Shown: in pieces, positions 35,098-43,639 of the stretch
How the letters are laid out: each line of letters starts with the position of its first letter
Numbering within the stretch: the stretch's first letter is position 1
Assembly: GCF_018127745.1 (NCBI RefSeq)
Contig: NZ_CP072333.1
Span: 2,108,001-2,172,000, forward strand
Length of the DNA: 64,000 bases
Source of the DNA: Porphyromonas sp. oral taxon 275
GTDB lineage: Bacteria > Bacteroidota > Bacteroidia > Bacteroidales > Porphyromonadaceae
Direction of reading: 5' to 3'
The notes under the pieces: model-generated
Told to the model about the DNA's origin: nothing
What the model saw: the letters and a program-made list of their open reading frames with translations, nothing else
Database searches by the model: none
Made by a program: the position numbers and the translations under genes

Positions 35098-38000
35098 CTA
35101 GAAGTGCAGCTGCACCCCTGCGACAATGCTGGATACGGGGAGGTAGCGCTGAGCGCTGGAGGAGCCTGTGGTGCTGCTCATAGAGGCATAGCCTCGGCGA
35201 GCGGTCAGCAGGAAGAGGTTGTCCCCGCTGAGGTAGACGGTAGCACTGCCGATACCAGCACGCTCCAGCAGTGCCTTGGGCACGTCGTAGCTGATGCGGG
35301 CATTGGTGAGGTTGAGGAAGCTGCGGCTGGTCAGGAAGCGCGTGGAGGCGTTGCTGACGTAGCGAAGCTCCGTCTGGTCGCTAGCCAGGATGGGCAGGTC
35401 GCTGCCCTTGTTCTCAGGCGTCCAGGAGTTCAGGATATCCTTGTGGTAGTTGGTCTCCCCGATGCGTGCCCCCGACTTCATCAGCCCAGCGTACGCCAGG
35501 TCGAGGCCGTATCCGCCGAGGCCGTAGGTGAAGCTTGTGCTCAGGCGGAAGCGCTGGACGCGCAGGTCGAAGCCGAAGCCCCCGACGAAGTTGGGGATGG
35601 CAGACTTGCCGACGAACTCACGTACGGCCGAGCTGTAGTCGGTCGTCACGCCCTCGGTCAGCTTCGAGACATCCCCGCCGTCCTGCAGGTACTTCTCTAG
35701 GTCGGTGACGTAGACGTCCTTGCCGTCGACCTGCTGCGTATAGCTCTTCCACTGGGGGAGGCCCTTGTCGTTGACACCTCTCCAGGAGCGGAGGTAGAAG
35801 TCACGCAGCGAGTGGCCCTGCTTGTAGGCATAGGAGCCCTGGATCTCGTAGTGCTTAGGAGCGTCGGTAGCGGGGTCCTTGGACATGAGGTCGATCCTAT
35901 TGGCATAGTAGCCGCCGTTGGCATTGATCGTCAGCTCGACGTTCTTGGTCTTGATTGCCTCGTAGCGCAGCTCGAGCTCAAGGCCTCTATTGCTCAGCTC
36001 GCCATCATTGACGGGGAGCTTGCTGTAGCCGAGGGAGGGAGGCGTCTGGGCGTTGAAGAGCATGTTGCTGGTCTTCTTGATGAAGAAGTCCAGGTTGAAC
36101 TCTAATCGATCCAGCAGGCGTGACTCGAGCCCGATATTGAAGGTGTGGGAGAGCTCCCAGCTGAGGTTTGGGTTCCCCTTAGAGTAGAAGGAGAAGGAGG
36201 GCTCGCCTTGCGCATCCGTCAGGTCGTAGAGGTCCGTGTAGAGGTAATAGTCGGGCGTGTATGAGCTGTAGCCAAGGGATAGATCTTGGTTCCCTAGTAC
36301 GCCATAGCTGGCCTTGAACTTCAGGTTGTTGATCCAGCTAGCGGAGGAGAGGAAGGACTCACGGCTGGCGATCCAGGCAGCCCCTACCGAGCCGAAGGTG
36401 CCCCAGCGGTGGCCGTCGGCGAAGCGCGAGGAGCCGTCGCGGCGCAGCGAGGCACTCAGGTAGTAGCGATTATCGTAGTCGTAGCGCAGCTGACCGAAGT
36501 AGCTCTCGATGGCATTGGTCAGTCGGTAGGAGGCCGAGCTCTCGTTGATGAGCCCGTCGTTGAGGTCGAGGACGTTGCCCTTGACGACCTTCTTGCGCTG
36601 GGCACTCATCAGGTCGTTCTCCTGCTCGCTGCTCTCGTGGGCGATGAAGGCGTCGAGGTGGTGGTCCCCGAAGGCACGGCCCCAGGAGAGGATCTGGTTG
36701 AGCGTATGCGTGTGCAGGATGTTACGGTTCTGCGTGATGCTCCCTACGTTCTTGCTATCGCCGTAGAGGGGGTTCGCTAGACGTCCCTGACGGTAGGCCT
36801 GGAACTGTAGGCCGTAGTTGATGGCGAGCTTGAAGTCCTGGAGGAAGCGGTACTCGAGGCTGATGTTGGAGGTGAGGAAGTCACGCGAGGCCTGCTGCTT
36901 GTCCAGACGCGTCGAGCCTGCGGGGTTGATCCCCCCACGGAAGGGACGCGATACGCCATCGTACTCCCCGAAGTCGTAGGCATCGGCGCCACCGAGCTTG
37001 GGGTCGGGGACACGCTTGCCCGTGACGGGGTCGTGCTGGAAGACGGGGAAGATGCTGGGCGTGCCGTAGACCCACTGGAAGCCGTTGGAGTCCGTCGTGC
37101 CCTGCCCGGGGTCATTGGTCGTAGTGCTGGCATAGGATAGGCCGATGGTGGCCTTGAGGTCCTTGCTGAGGTTCGCCGTCAGGTTGTTGCGCAGGCTGAG
37201 ACGCTTGAAGTCCGAGCCTACGTAGTAGCCCACGTTCTTCTGGAAGCCGAGGGCGGAGGCGAAGCGGACCTTGTCATTACCCCCAGAGATGCGGAGGTTG
37301 GCCTCGTTGAACTGCCCCGTGCGGAAGAGCTCGTCCTCCCAGCGCTCAGGCGTGTAGAGGCGCTTGGCGGCGGGGTTGAAGCGCCCCGTCTGGGCGTCGA
37401 TCAGCTGGCCCGAAGGCAGGTCCCAGAGCTTGTAGCGGCTGGGGATGGAGGCGGCAGCGTCGGCGCCGCTGGCGAGGATCCCATCGAAGAAGAGTAGGTC
37501 AGCAGCGCTCTGTGGGGCGTCGGCAGCGCTCTTGCCATCGGCGAAGCGTGTGCGGGGCGAGCTGTAGGCCGAGGCCAGCGAGTTCTTGAGACCGAAGTAC
37601 TCATACTTGTTCTTGACGCTCTGATAAGCCACCTCGAGGAAGTCCTCGGGGCTGTTGATGACGTCATAGAGGGGGATGAGGCGCTTGTTGACCCCTGCCT
37701 TGAGCTCGGCGTCGAAGGTGATCTTGCCTGCCTGTCCCTGGCGCGTGGTGATTAGGACGACGCCGTTGGCCGCGCGTGCCCCATAGAGAGCGGTGGCGGA
37801 GGCGTCCTTGAGCACGGTCATCGACTCGACATCCGCGAGGTTGAGCCCACCGAGGTTGAGCTCGTAGGGGACGCCGTCGACGACGTAGAGCGGAGCGGTA
37901 TTGGAGTTCACCGAACCGATACCGCGGATCTGTACCGTGGCGTTGGCGCCAGGCTGCCCCGTGGTGGTGAAGACCTGCACGCCAGGCGAGGCGCCCTGCA

Positions 38001-38430
38001 GGGCGGTGGTGAGGTTGGAGGTGCTCTTACGGTTCAGCTCCTCAACCGAGACGCGGGCGGCGGAGCCCGTGAAGGAGTTCTTGGACTGGCGTCCATAGGC
38101 CACGACCACGACATTATCTACCACGCGCTCCTCGGCACGTAGGGTGACGCGCAGGGGCTGCCCCGTGAGGTTGACGCGCTGCGAGATATAGCCGATGCTG
38201 GAGACGGTGAGGCTCTTGGTGCCTGCGGGTACCTTGAAGGAGAACTTCCCCTCCGTGTCCGTAAGGACGCCGACCTTGGGGTGCTCCGTGGCGACTACGC
38301 TGGCCGCGATCACGGGTTCACGATCATTGCTCGCGATCACCACCCCAGAGACGGTGATCTGCTTTTGCTGAGCTAGTGCTCCTGCGGCGCTTGAGGCCAG
38401 GAGTAAGAGATAGAGTAGGCTTTTTCTCAT
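35098..38430 (-). CDS. SusC/RagA-family TonB-dependent transporter
   Basis: The 1110-residue protein starts with a signal peptide (MRKSLLYLLLLASSAAGALA, then QQ). A carboxypeptidase-D-like domain follows (VSGVVIASNDREPVIAASVV, residues about 24-100). The plug domain has VVVVAYGRQSKNSFTGS and the ALYGARAANGVVLITTRQG signature (about 215-235), then the 22-strand barrel. It imports an oligosaccharide or peptide using TonB. It heads a two-gene operon with susD and has a long leader with a terminator-like hairpin. Confidence 0.94.
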   Translation of the reverse strand: MRKSLLYLLLLASSAAGALAQQKQITVSGVVIASNDREPVIAASVVATEHPKVGVLTDTEGKFSFKVPAGTKSLTVSSIGYISQRVNLTGQPLRVTLRAEERVVDNVVVVAYGRQSKNSFTGSAARVSVEELNRKSTSNLTTALQGASPGVQVFTTTGQPGANATVQIRGIGSVNSNTAPLYVVDGVPYELNLGGLNLADVESMTVLKDASATALYGARAANGVVLITTRQGQAGKITFDAELKAGVNKRLIPLYDVINSPEDFLEVAYQSVKNKYEYFGLKNSLASAYSSPRTRFADGKSAADAPQSAADLLFFDGILASGADAAASIPSRYKLWDLPSGQLIDAQTGRFNPAAKRLYTPERWEDELFRTGQFNEANLRISGGNDKVRFASALGFQKNVGYYVGSDFKRLSLRNNLTANLSKDLKATIGLSYASTTTNDPGQGTTDSNGFQWVYGTPSIFPVFQHDPVTGKRVPDPKLGGADAYDFGEYDGVSRPFRGGINPAGSTRLDKQQASRDFLTSNISLEYRFLQDFKLAINYGLQFQAYRQGRLANPLYGDSKNVGSITQNRNILHTHTLNQILSWGRAFGDHHLDAFIAHESSEQENDLMSAQRKKVVKGNVLDLNDGLINESSASYRLTNAIESYFGQLRYDYDNRYYLSASLRRDGSSRFADGHRWGTFGSVGAAWIASRESFLSSASWINNLKFKASYGVLGNQDLSLGYSSYTPDYYLYTDLYDLTDAQGEPSFSFYSKGNPNLSWELSHTFNIGLESRLLDRLEFNLDFFIKKTSNMLFNAQTPPSLGYSKLPVNDGELSNRGLELELRYEAIKTKNVELTINANGGYYANRIDLMSKDPATDAPKHYEIQGSYAYKQGHSLRDFYLRSWRGVNDKGLPQWKSYTQQVDGKDVYVTDLEKYLQDGGDVSKLTEGVTTDYSSAVREFVGKSAIPNFVGGFGFDLRVQRFRLSTSFTYGLGGYGLDLAYAGLMKSGARIGETNYHKDILNSWTPENKGSDLPILASDQTELRYVSNASTRFLTSRSFLNLTNARISYDVPKALLERAGIGSATVYLSGDNLFLLTARRGYASMSSTTGSSSAQRYLPVSSIVAGVQLHF

Positions 38431-38483
38431 TGCTTAGCTGGGTATTAAGTGAATGTTGCTTGCGGATGGGTGAGGGATAAAAG

Positions 38484-38522
38484 AGAAGCTCCTCTGTGGT
38501 TGGTCACCACAAAGGAGCTTCT
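38484..38522 (-). promoter_or_regulatory. Terminator-like hairpin in the susC leader (possible attenuator)
   Basis: On the minus strand, AGAAGCTCCT pairs with AGGAGCTTCT, extended by a further 6 bp after one mismatch, with a 5-base loop. It is followed by CTTTTAT. It lies 53 bases before the susC ATG and about 180 bases inside the transcript expected from the box at 38703-38710. Confidence 0.6.
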
Positions 38523-38702
38523 GTATGTATCGGTTGACTACACCCTAGGGGGGCATATCGATCAGCTCACATGAGGCAACGCGGAGGCACTATGCGTATG
38601 ATACATACACATAGACATTCGGCGCCAAATGTTAATGAGCTGAGTCGTGATCATTCTTGTCTGTCTGCTTTTTGATAGCCCCTCGGGGAGGGTGCTTGAG
38701 CG

Positions 38703-38710
38703 CAAAGTTA
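38703..38710 (-). promoter_or_regulatory. -7 box TAACTTTG of the first susCD operon
   Basis: It fits TAnnTTTG on the minus strand, about 270 bases before the start. The leader includes a possible 18-codon ORF opening MSMCMYHTHSAS near 38620. Confidence 0.55.
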
Positions 38711-38857
38711 GTAATTCTTTACAATAATCCAAATCCCCGCCTCGATCCACTCCGCGCCGTCCCCTTCTTTCTCTCTGCGCTGTCCCCACTCTTCACCTCC
38801 CTCCCGCTCTGCCCAAGCCCTCGCCGTACGCCGCCCAAACTAAGCCCCTCGTTCCCC

Positions 38858-38937
38858 TTATCCCTCAGCGACTTGACTGATACCTCTCAGCCGTCTGACT
38901 GACGGCACTCACGGCGCTGAGGGATATCGGTCAGCGA
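38858..38937. repeat. 22-bp-period tandem repeat, locus 4
   Basis: Units start at 38858, 38880 and 38902, with a partial unit at 38924. The remaining gap up to 39065 shows no gene. Confidence 0.75.
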
Positions 38938-39065
38938 GGGTGCCCCTTAGGGGTAAAGGCGGAGAAACTTAGAGGGAAGGGGCACAAAAAGCCGTAGCCG
39001 TGGCTCCATGAGAGGGTCATGGGGCTGCGCCTACCTTACTCTAAGGTGAGGGAAGGCCTGGGCGG

Positions 39066-40670
39066 CTAGAGGCGGGCACGCTGCTCCCGCAGGAGGGCAA
39101 GACTCAGGAGGCCGAGGGCGAGGAGGGCGTAGTAGAGGAGCAGCGCCCAGAGGGGGAGGTGATAGCGGAGCTGTAGGGCCTCGAGGCTAAGGCCTTCGGT
39201 GAGCTGACGAACGGATGTGCCTAGGTATTCTACGAAGGCGCTGAGCCACGCCGTCGGCAGCCCCAGCAGCTGCAACAGGAGGCATCCTAGGAAGCTCGGG
39301 ATCAAGAGGCAGGCCGCAGCCGTCAGCGGGAGGGCGCTCAGCAGGAAGCCCAGCGAGCTGCGGCCGAAGAGCTGCAGCGAGAGCGGGAAGAGTAGCAGCT
39401 GCACCGCCAGACTCATCGCCAGCACGCCCCACATCCAGGCCAGCGGCCGCAGCTGCAGCCGTCCCACGCTGCGGTAGATCGGGCCGTAGAAGAGGTAGAT
39501 GGCCAGCATCGCCACATAGCTCAGCACGAGGCTTGCGCTGTGGAGGCTCTCGGGAAGGCACAGGAGCTGCAGGATGAGCGGCCAGGCGAAGATCTCGGGC
39601 AGCGAAGGCGGCCGCCCGAGGAACTTCGCCCCGAGGTAGAGGCTCAGCATCAAGGCGGCACGTATCGTGGGGATGCTTGCCCCCGTGAGGAGGCTGAAGC
39701 TCCAGGCACCCACCAGGAGCAGTCCCCAGCGAAGCCGTGGGCGCGCACTGAGCCCCGATACATAGCCCAGCAGTAGGGAGAGTAGCCCGACGACGAGCGC
39801 CAGATGGAAGCCGCTCACCGCCAGCAGTTGGGCTGCCCCCACGGCGACAAAGTCCTCCCGCAGCTGCCGCCCCTCGGCGTCGTGGCGGAGCGCCCCGAGG
39901 CTCATCCCCAGGGCTAGCTGCCGTGTGTAGGGACTTAGGGGAAGCTCGGAGGCTCTTAGGTAGATGGTCTCTCTGAGCCGCTCGAGGGCGAGCCGCGGCT
40001 GTGTGGTGAGGAGCCGCGCACTGCTGCAGCGACTGAGCGCCAGCACTTCGCCGTGCCCCCGTCCCGAGAGGCCTTGGCTGAGGAGGTAGCGGGCATAGCC
40101 TTCGCCCACCGTACCCCTATAGTCCCCGAGCCCGCGCATCCGTCCTAGACGCAGCAGGAGCGTATCCCCGACGCGAGGCGCTTCGTCCCCGAGATCGAGC
40201 TCCAGCAGCCAGTGACCACTCGGGCTTGGCACCGCCGTCGCTTGGGGCTCCTTCGCTCCCGAGACGGGCTCGGGGAGCAGTGCGAGCCTAAGAAGGGCAC
40301 GGCCAGAGTGGGCTTGGTCGCTAGGGGCAAGGAGCTGGGCGCGGACGTAGCTGCCCCGTAGAGGAGTGGGCTGCTGGAGCTCGGTGAGGCGCGCGCCGTA
40401 GTGCAGCCGCGCCAGTAGCAGGCAGAGCAGCAGTAGCAGCCCTCTCAGTAGGCCGCCCCAGCGCCAAGCCCCGAGGTGCCGCCCGAGGACTAAAAGCAAA
40501 AGCCCACCCCCAGCGAGCCCGAGGGCCAGCTGAGGGTGGGGATAAGCGTAATAGGAGAGGTAGCCGAGGAGGAGGCACGCGAGGAGCTGCACCGCGGGGC
40601 TGCGCCCCCAGCGGTCCCACAGCTGCCCGAGGAGGCCACGCTCTAGGCTGCGCCTGAGGAGGCTAGGCAC
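39066..40670 (-). CDS. comEC: ComEC/Rec2-family DNA uptake channel protein
   Basis: I propose the GTG at 40670 as start, which avoids a 58-base overlap with rpe; the open frame extends to 40754. The product of about 534 residues has several N-terminal helices, an OB-like region, and the competence domain with GMSLGALRHDAEGRQLREDF and VGAAQLLAVSGFHLALVVGL. A string of membrane helices reaches the C-terminus. In transformable bacteria ComEC carries single-stranded DNA across the inner membrane. The C-terminal metallo-beta-lactamase domain of Bacillus ComEC is absent, as is common in this phylum. Confidence 0.88.
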   Translation of the reverse strand: MPSLLRRSLERGLLGQLWDRWGRSPAVQLLACLLLGYLSYYAYPHPQLALGLAGGGLLLLVLGRHLGAWRWGGLLRGLLLLLCLLLARLHYGARLTELQQPTPLRGSYVRAQLLAPSDQAHSGRALLRLALLPEPVSGAKEPQATAVPSPSGHWLLELDLGDEAPRVGDTLLLRLGRMRGLGDYRGTVGEGYARYLLSQGLSGRGHGEVLALSRCSSARLLTTQPRLALERLRETIYLRASELPLSPYTRQLALGMSLGALRHDAEGRQLREDFVAVGAAQLLAVSGFHLALVVGLLSLLLGYVSGLSARPRLRWGLLLVGAWSFSLLTGASIPTIRAALMLSLYLGAKFLGRPPSLPEIFAWPLILQLLCLPESLHSASLVLSYVAMLAIYLFYGPIYRSVGRLQLRPLAWMWGVLAMSLAVQLLLFPLSLQLFGRSSLGFLLSALPLTAAACLLIPSFLGCLLLQLLGLPTAWLSAFVEYLGTSVRQLTEGLSLEALQLRYHLPLWALLLYYALLALGLLSLALLREQRARL

Positions 40671-40695
40671 GGCGCCGAGCCCCTGAGGGACGCTG

Positions 40696-41373
40696 CTACT
40701 TCGTCTGAGGCGCCAGTACCTTGAGGCTGTGGATGGCTGCGCGTGGATCCTCATGGGCGAAGACGTAGCTGCCAGCTACGAGGGCGTCGGCTCCAGCGGC
40801 GACGAGCTCGGCGCCCGTCTTGGCATTGACCCCGCCGTCGACCTCGATGAGGGTGCTTAGCCCGCGCTCGTCGATCATGCGACGGAGGCGGCGCACCTTG
40901 TCCACCGTCTGCGGGATGAAGCGCTGACCGCCAAAGCCGGGGTTGACGCTCATCAGCAGTACCATGTCCAGCTCACCCAGCACGTCGCCGAGTAGCTCTA
41001 CGGGGGTATGCGGGTTGAGCGTCACGGCGGCCTTCATCCCCGCGTCGCGGATGGCGCCGAGGGAGCGGTGCAGATGGGGGCTGACCTCGTAGTGGACGTT
41101 CATCGTGTCCACGCCGAGGGCGGCGAGCTCACGGACGAACTTCATCGGCTCGACGATCATCAGGTGCACGTCCAGCGGCTTGCGGATGTGCGGACGGATC
41201 GCCTCGAGGATGGGGAAGCCAAAGGAGATGTTGGGGACGAAGACGCCATCCATCACGTCGATGTGTAGCCAGTCGGCCTCGCTATCGTTGATGAGCTCGA
41301 CGGCCTTGTCCAGGTGGAGGAAGTCCGCCGCCAGGAGCGAGGGGGCTATGATGGGGGTGTGAAGCTGGCTCAT
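40696..41373 (-). CDS. rpe: Ribulose-phosphate 3-epimerase
   Basis: The 225-residue TIM-barrel enzyme interconverts ribulose-5-phosphate and xylulose-5-phosphate in the pentose phosphate pathway. Motifs present are ADFLHLDKAVELIN, HIDVMDGVFVPNISFG (metal His and Asp), HLMIVEPM, VLLMSVNPGFGGQRFIP and the VDGGVNAKTG phosphate site. The start codon overlaps the stop of a 47-codon ORF (ATGA), so translation may be coupled. comEC follows downstream. Confidence 0.95.
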   Translation of the reverse strand: MSQLHTPIIAPSLLAADFLHLDKAVELINDSEADWLHIDVMDGVFVPNISFGFPILEAIRPHIRKPLDVHLMIVEPMKFVRELAALGVDTMNVHYEVSPHLHRSLGAIRDAGMKAAVTLNPHTPVELLGDVLGELDMVLLMSVNPGFGGQRFIPQTVDKVRRLRRMIDERGLSTLIEVDGGVNAKTGAELVAAGADALVAGSYVFAHEDPRAAIHSLKVLAPQTK

Positions 41374-41513
41374 GCGCTAATGGGGATTAAGGTGGAGGCC
41401 AAGAGGCGCAGGTGGCGTAGGCCCTCCTGATGACGGGGCTGGCTGCGCTCGAAGGCGGTACGGGCGATGAGTTCTAGCTTGTCTTGGTCGTTGAGGATGT
41501 AGCTTTGTTCCAT
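41370..41513 (-). CDS. Small ORF (47 residues) overlapping the rpe start
   Basis: ATG at 41511-41513 opens MEQSYILNDQDKLELIARTA and the frame ends in PISA with the TGA inside the rpe ATGA. The composition (charged helix with ARTAFERSQPRHQEG) resembles coding sequence, and the tight overlap suggests a real co-translated gene. I do not recognise a family. Confidence 0.45.
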   Translation of the reverse strand: MEQSYILNDQDKLELIARTAFERSQPRHQEGLRHLRLLASTLIPISA

Positions 41514-41546
41514 AAGCAGGGACGCGGTAGGTGGTTAATAAAAGGA

Positions 41547-41586
41547 AGGGATGGAGCAGCTAGCACGAGGCTGCGGCTCCATCCCT
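41547..41586 (-). terminator. Terminator after the SPFH gene
   Basis: An 11-bp stem AGGGATGGAGC with its complement; on the minus strand TCCTTTTATTAA follows. Confidence 0.75.
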
Positions 41587-41639
41587 ATAACGGCTCATAG
41601 CGGCGCTCTAGTGTGAGACGATCAAGGCCGCGGGCGGGT

Positions 41640-42617
41640 CTACTTCAGGAGGTCCTTGATCCCTCCGAGGGAGGAGAGGATGCCGGAGGCCTCGTAGGGG
41701 AGGTAGACGGTCTTGTTGTTCTGACCCGAAGTCATTTCCTTGAGCGTCTCCAGATAGCGCACGGCGATGAGGTATTGCGAGGGGTTGGCCCCTGAGCCCT
41801 CTACGGCGGCAGCGATCTTGCGGATGGCTTCGGCCTCAGCCTGAGCCGTCAGCAGCTTCGCCTCGGCCTCGGCCTTGGCGTGCAGCACCTGGGCCTGGCG
41901 CTCCCCTTCGGCGTGGTTGATAGCCTGCTGCATACGTCCCTCGGACTCGCGAATAGTGGCCTCCTTCTGCCCCTCGGCATTGAGGATCTGGGCGCGCTTG
42001 TCACGCTCGGCACGCATCTGCTTCTCCATGGCATCACGGATCTCGCGGGGCGGGTCGATGTCCTGGAGCTCTACGCGGTTGACCTTGACCCCCCACTTGT
42101 TCGTGGCCTCGTCGAGGATGGCGCGGAGCTTGTTGTTGATGGTGTCACGGCTGGTGAGGGTCTCGTCGAGGTCCATCTCCCCGATGATGTTACGCAGACT
42201 CGTCTGGGTCAGCTTCTCGATCGCGTCAGGGAGGTTCTGGATCTCATACATGGCGCGCATGGGGTCGACGATCTGGAAGTAGAGGATCGCGTTGATCTCG
42301 GTGACGACGTTGTCCTTGGTGATGACGCTCTGGCGGGGGAAGTCGTAGACGGTCTCACGCAGGTCGATGTTGGTGATCTCGGTGAAGCGTACCAGCGTCT
42401 GCCCATTGCCTGCGGGGATGGTGTAGCGCCAGCGCATGGGGCGGGGACGGTCGATGAAGGGGATGATGATGTTGACCCCTGAGCTGAGGGTACGGTAGTA
42501 TTTCCCAAGGCGCTCGATGATGACGGTCTGCGACTGCTGCACGATGCAGAGCCCCTTGAAGATGGTGTAGATGACCAGCAGCGCTAGGGCGATGGGAATG
42601 ATCAGTTCGATAGGCAT
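41640..42617 (-). CDS. SPFH/band 7 membrane protein (stomatin/QmcA-like)
   Basis: The 325-residue protein has one N-terminal membrane helix (residues 5-22) and a band-7 domain (IVQQSQTVIIERLGKYYRTL, about 28-200). A long coiled helix rich in Ala, Glu and Gln (about 200-280) includes EGQKEATIRESEGRMQQAIN. These proteins assemble into large rings that organise membrane microdomains and often protect or control membrane proteases. The NfeD gene upstream on the same strand is the usual partner. Confidence 0.9.
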   Translation of the reverse strand: MPIELIIPIALALLVIYTIFKGLCIVQQSQTVIIERLGKYYRTLSSGVNIIIPFIDRPRPMRWRYTIPAGNGQTLVRFTEITNIDLRETVYDFPRQSVITKDNVVTEINAILYFQIVDPMRAMYEIQNLPDAIEKLTQTSLRNIIGEMDLDETLTSRDTINNKLRAILDEATNKWGVKVNRVELQDIDPPREIRDAMEKQMRAERDKRAQILNAEGQKEATIRESEGRMQQAINHAEGERQAQVLHAKAEAEAKLLTAQAEAEAIRKIAAAVEGSGANPSQYLIAVRYLETLKEMTSGQNNKTVYLPYEASGILSSLGGIKDLLK

Positions 42618-42740
42618 AGGCGTGTATAGGGTTTAAGAATGTAGGGACAAGGGTACGTGCGCGTGGGGAGGGCTAGGCGAAGACCTCGGCCGCTCCTTGG
42701 TTCAAGGCGCGGCCAGGCTGCTTAGCCCGCTTCGAGAGGG

Positions 42741-43196
42741 TTACTTGGAGAGGGGCTCGACGATGAGGACGACGCTCTGATAGCCCGTGATGCGCACCTC
42801 GCGGCCAGCCTCTAGTGCTTCGCTGCCCTCGGAGACAGCGCGCCACACGTCACCATCGACAGCGACGCGACCACCTTGATCGCCCGGCTCGATACGCTCG
42901 CGGACGAAGACGCGACGCCCAATGAGGGCATCCATTCCCGTCTTGGCGTCGTGTGCGCGGAACCAGCGGCACATCAGCGGCTGCAGCAGCCACAGCGCCA
43001 CGAGACTCCCAGCGCAGAAGCAGATGACCTGTACCAGCCAGCTCCAGCCGAAGAGTGCTGCGGGGATAGCCAGCAGGGCTCCCATTCCGAAGCAAGCCAG
43101 CACGAAGCCCGGCGTCACGATCTCAAGGGCGAAGAGGAAGAAGGCTGCGATCAGCCACAGCTGCCACACGGGGAGCTGAGCAAGGGTATCCATCAT
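42741..43196 (-). CDS. NfeD-family membrane protein
   Basis: The 151-residue protein has about three membrane helices (LPVWQLWLIAAFFLFALEIV, then two between residues 33 and 75) and a C-terminal OB-fold. The OB-fold contains GMDALIGRRVFVRERI and GDVWRAVSEG. This is the short NfeD type without a protease domain. NfeD proteins pair with SPFH proteins, whose gene follows 123 bases downstream. Confidence 0.88.
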   Translation of the reverse strand: MMDTLAQLPVWQLWLIAAFFLFALEIVTPGFVLACFGMGALLAIPAALFGWSWLVQVICFCAGSLVALWLLQPLMCRWFRAHDAKTGMDALIGRRVFVRERIEPGDQGGRVAVDGDVWRAVSEGSEALEAGREVRITGYQSVVLIVEPLSK

Positions 43197-43227
43197 AGTC
43201 GTATCTAGGCATAGGGTAATACTAAGG

Positions 43228-43235
43228 CAAAGCTA
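43228..43235 (-). promoter_or_regulatory. -7 box TAGCTTTG of the nfeD-SPFH operon
   Basis: It fits TAnnTTTG on the minus strand, 32 bases before the nfeD start. Confidence 0.6.
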
Positions 43236-43294
43236 AGCATTCAGCCGCAATAAAGCAAGAGCCGAGCGGGAGCCTTGCCCCAGCGCGCTTACCC

Positions 43295-43373
43295 ATATCA
43301 CTCAGCTCGCTCACTGGTATCCCTCACGGCGCTGACTGCCGTCCCTCAGCTCGCTGACTGATATCCCTCACGG
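43295..43373. repeat. 22-bp-period tandem repeat, locus 5
   Basis: The cleanest array: units at 43295, 43317 and 43339 are exactly 22 bp, with a partial one at 43361. Each ends in CACTG or GACTG. No gene is seen elsewhere in 43236-43570. Confidence 0.85.
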
Positions 43374-43570
43374 AGCCTCCCCCTACAGCCGCGCCGCTCT
43401 GGGGCTTATCCTCCCGCTCCCTCCCACTTGTGAGGGCAGGGCGGTAAGCGCATCGCTATCCTTAGCCTTGCCCTTGGTGGTGACGAACTTGACGTCCGCC
43501 TAGGGGTGCGGCGAGGGGCGAGACGGAGGCAGGGCACAGGCGCCCTTTAGGTAGGGTCGTGATAAATCTT

Positions 43571-43578
43571 TACCTTTG
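43571..43578 (+). promoter_or_regulatory. -7 box TACCTTTG of the sensor kinase gene
   Basis: It lies 62 bases before the start at 43640. Confidence 0.6.
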
Positions 43579-43639
43579 CCAACGATAATTCGCCGAACGA
43601 CATAGCAACTGCGGCAGCATACCGTCCCCCCGCCTCCCG

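Noticed and set aside
38562..38789. 75-codon frame in the leader of the first susC gene
   Set aside because: It crosses the promoter box; only its last 18 codons could lie on the transcript.
43295..43373. CRISPR array
   Set aside because: The 22-bp units follow one another without unique spacers, and no cas gene is in the window.
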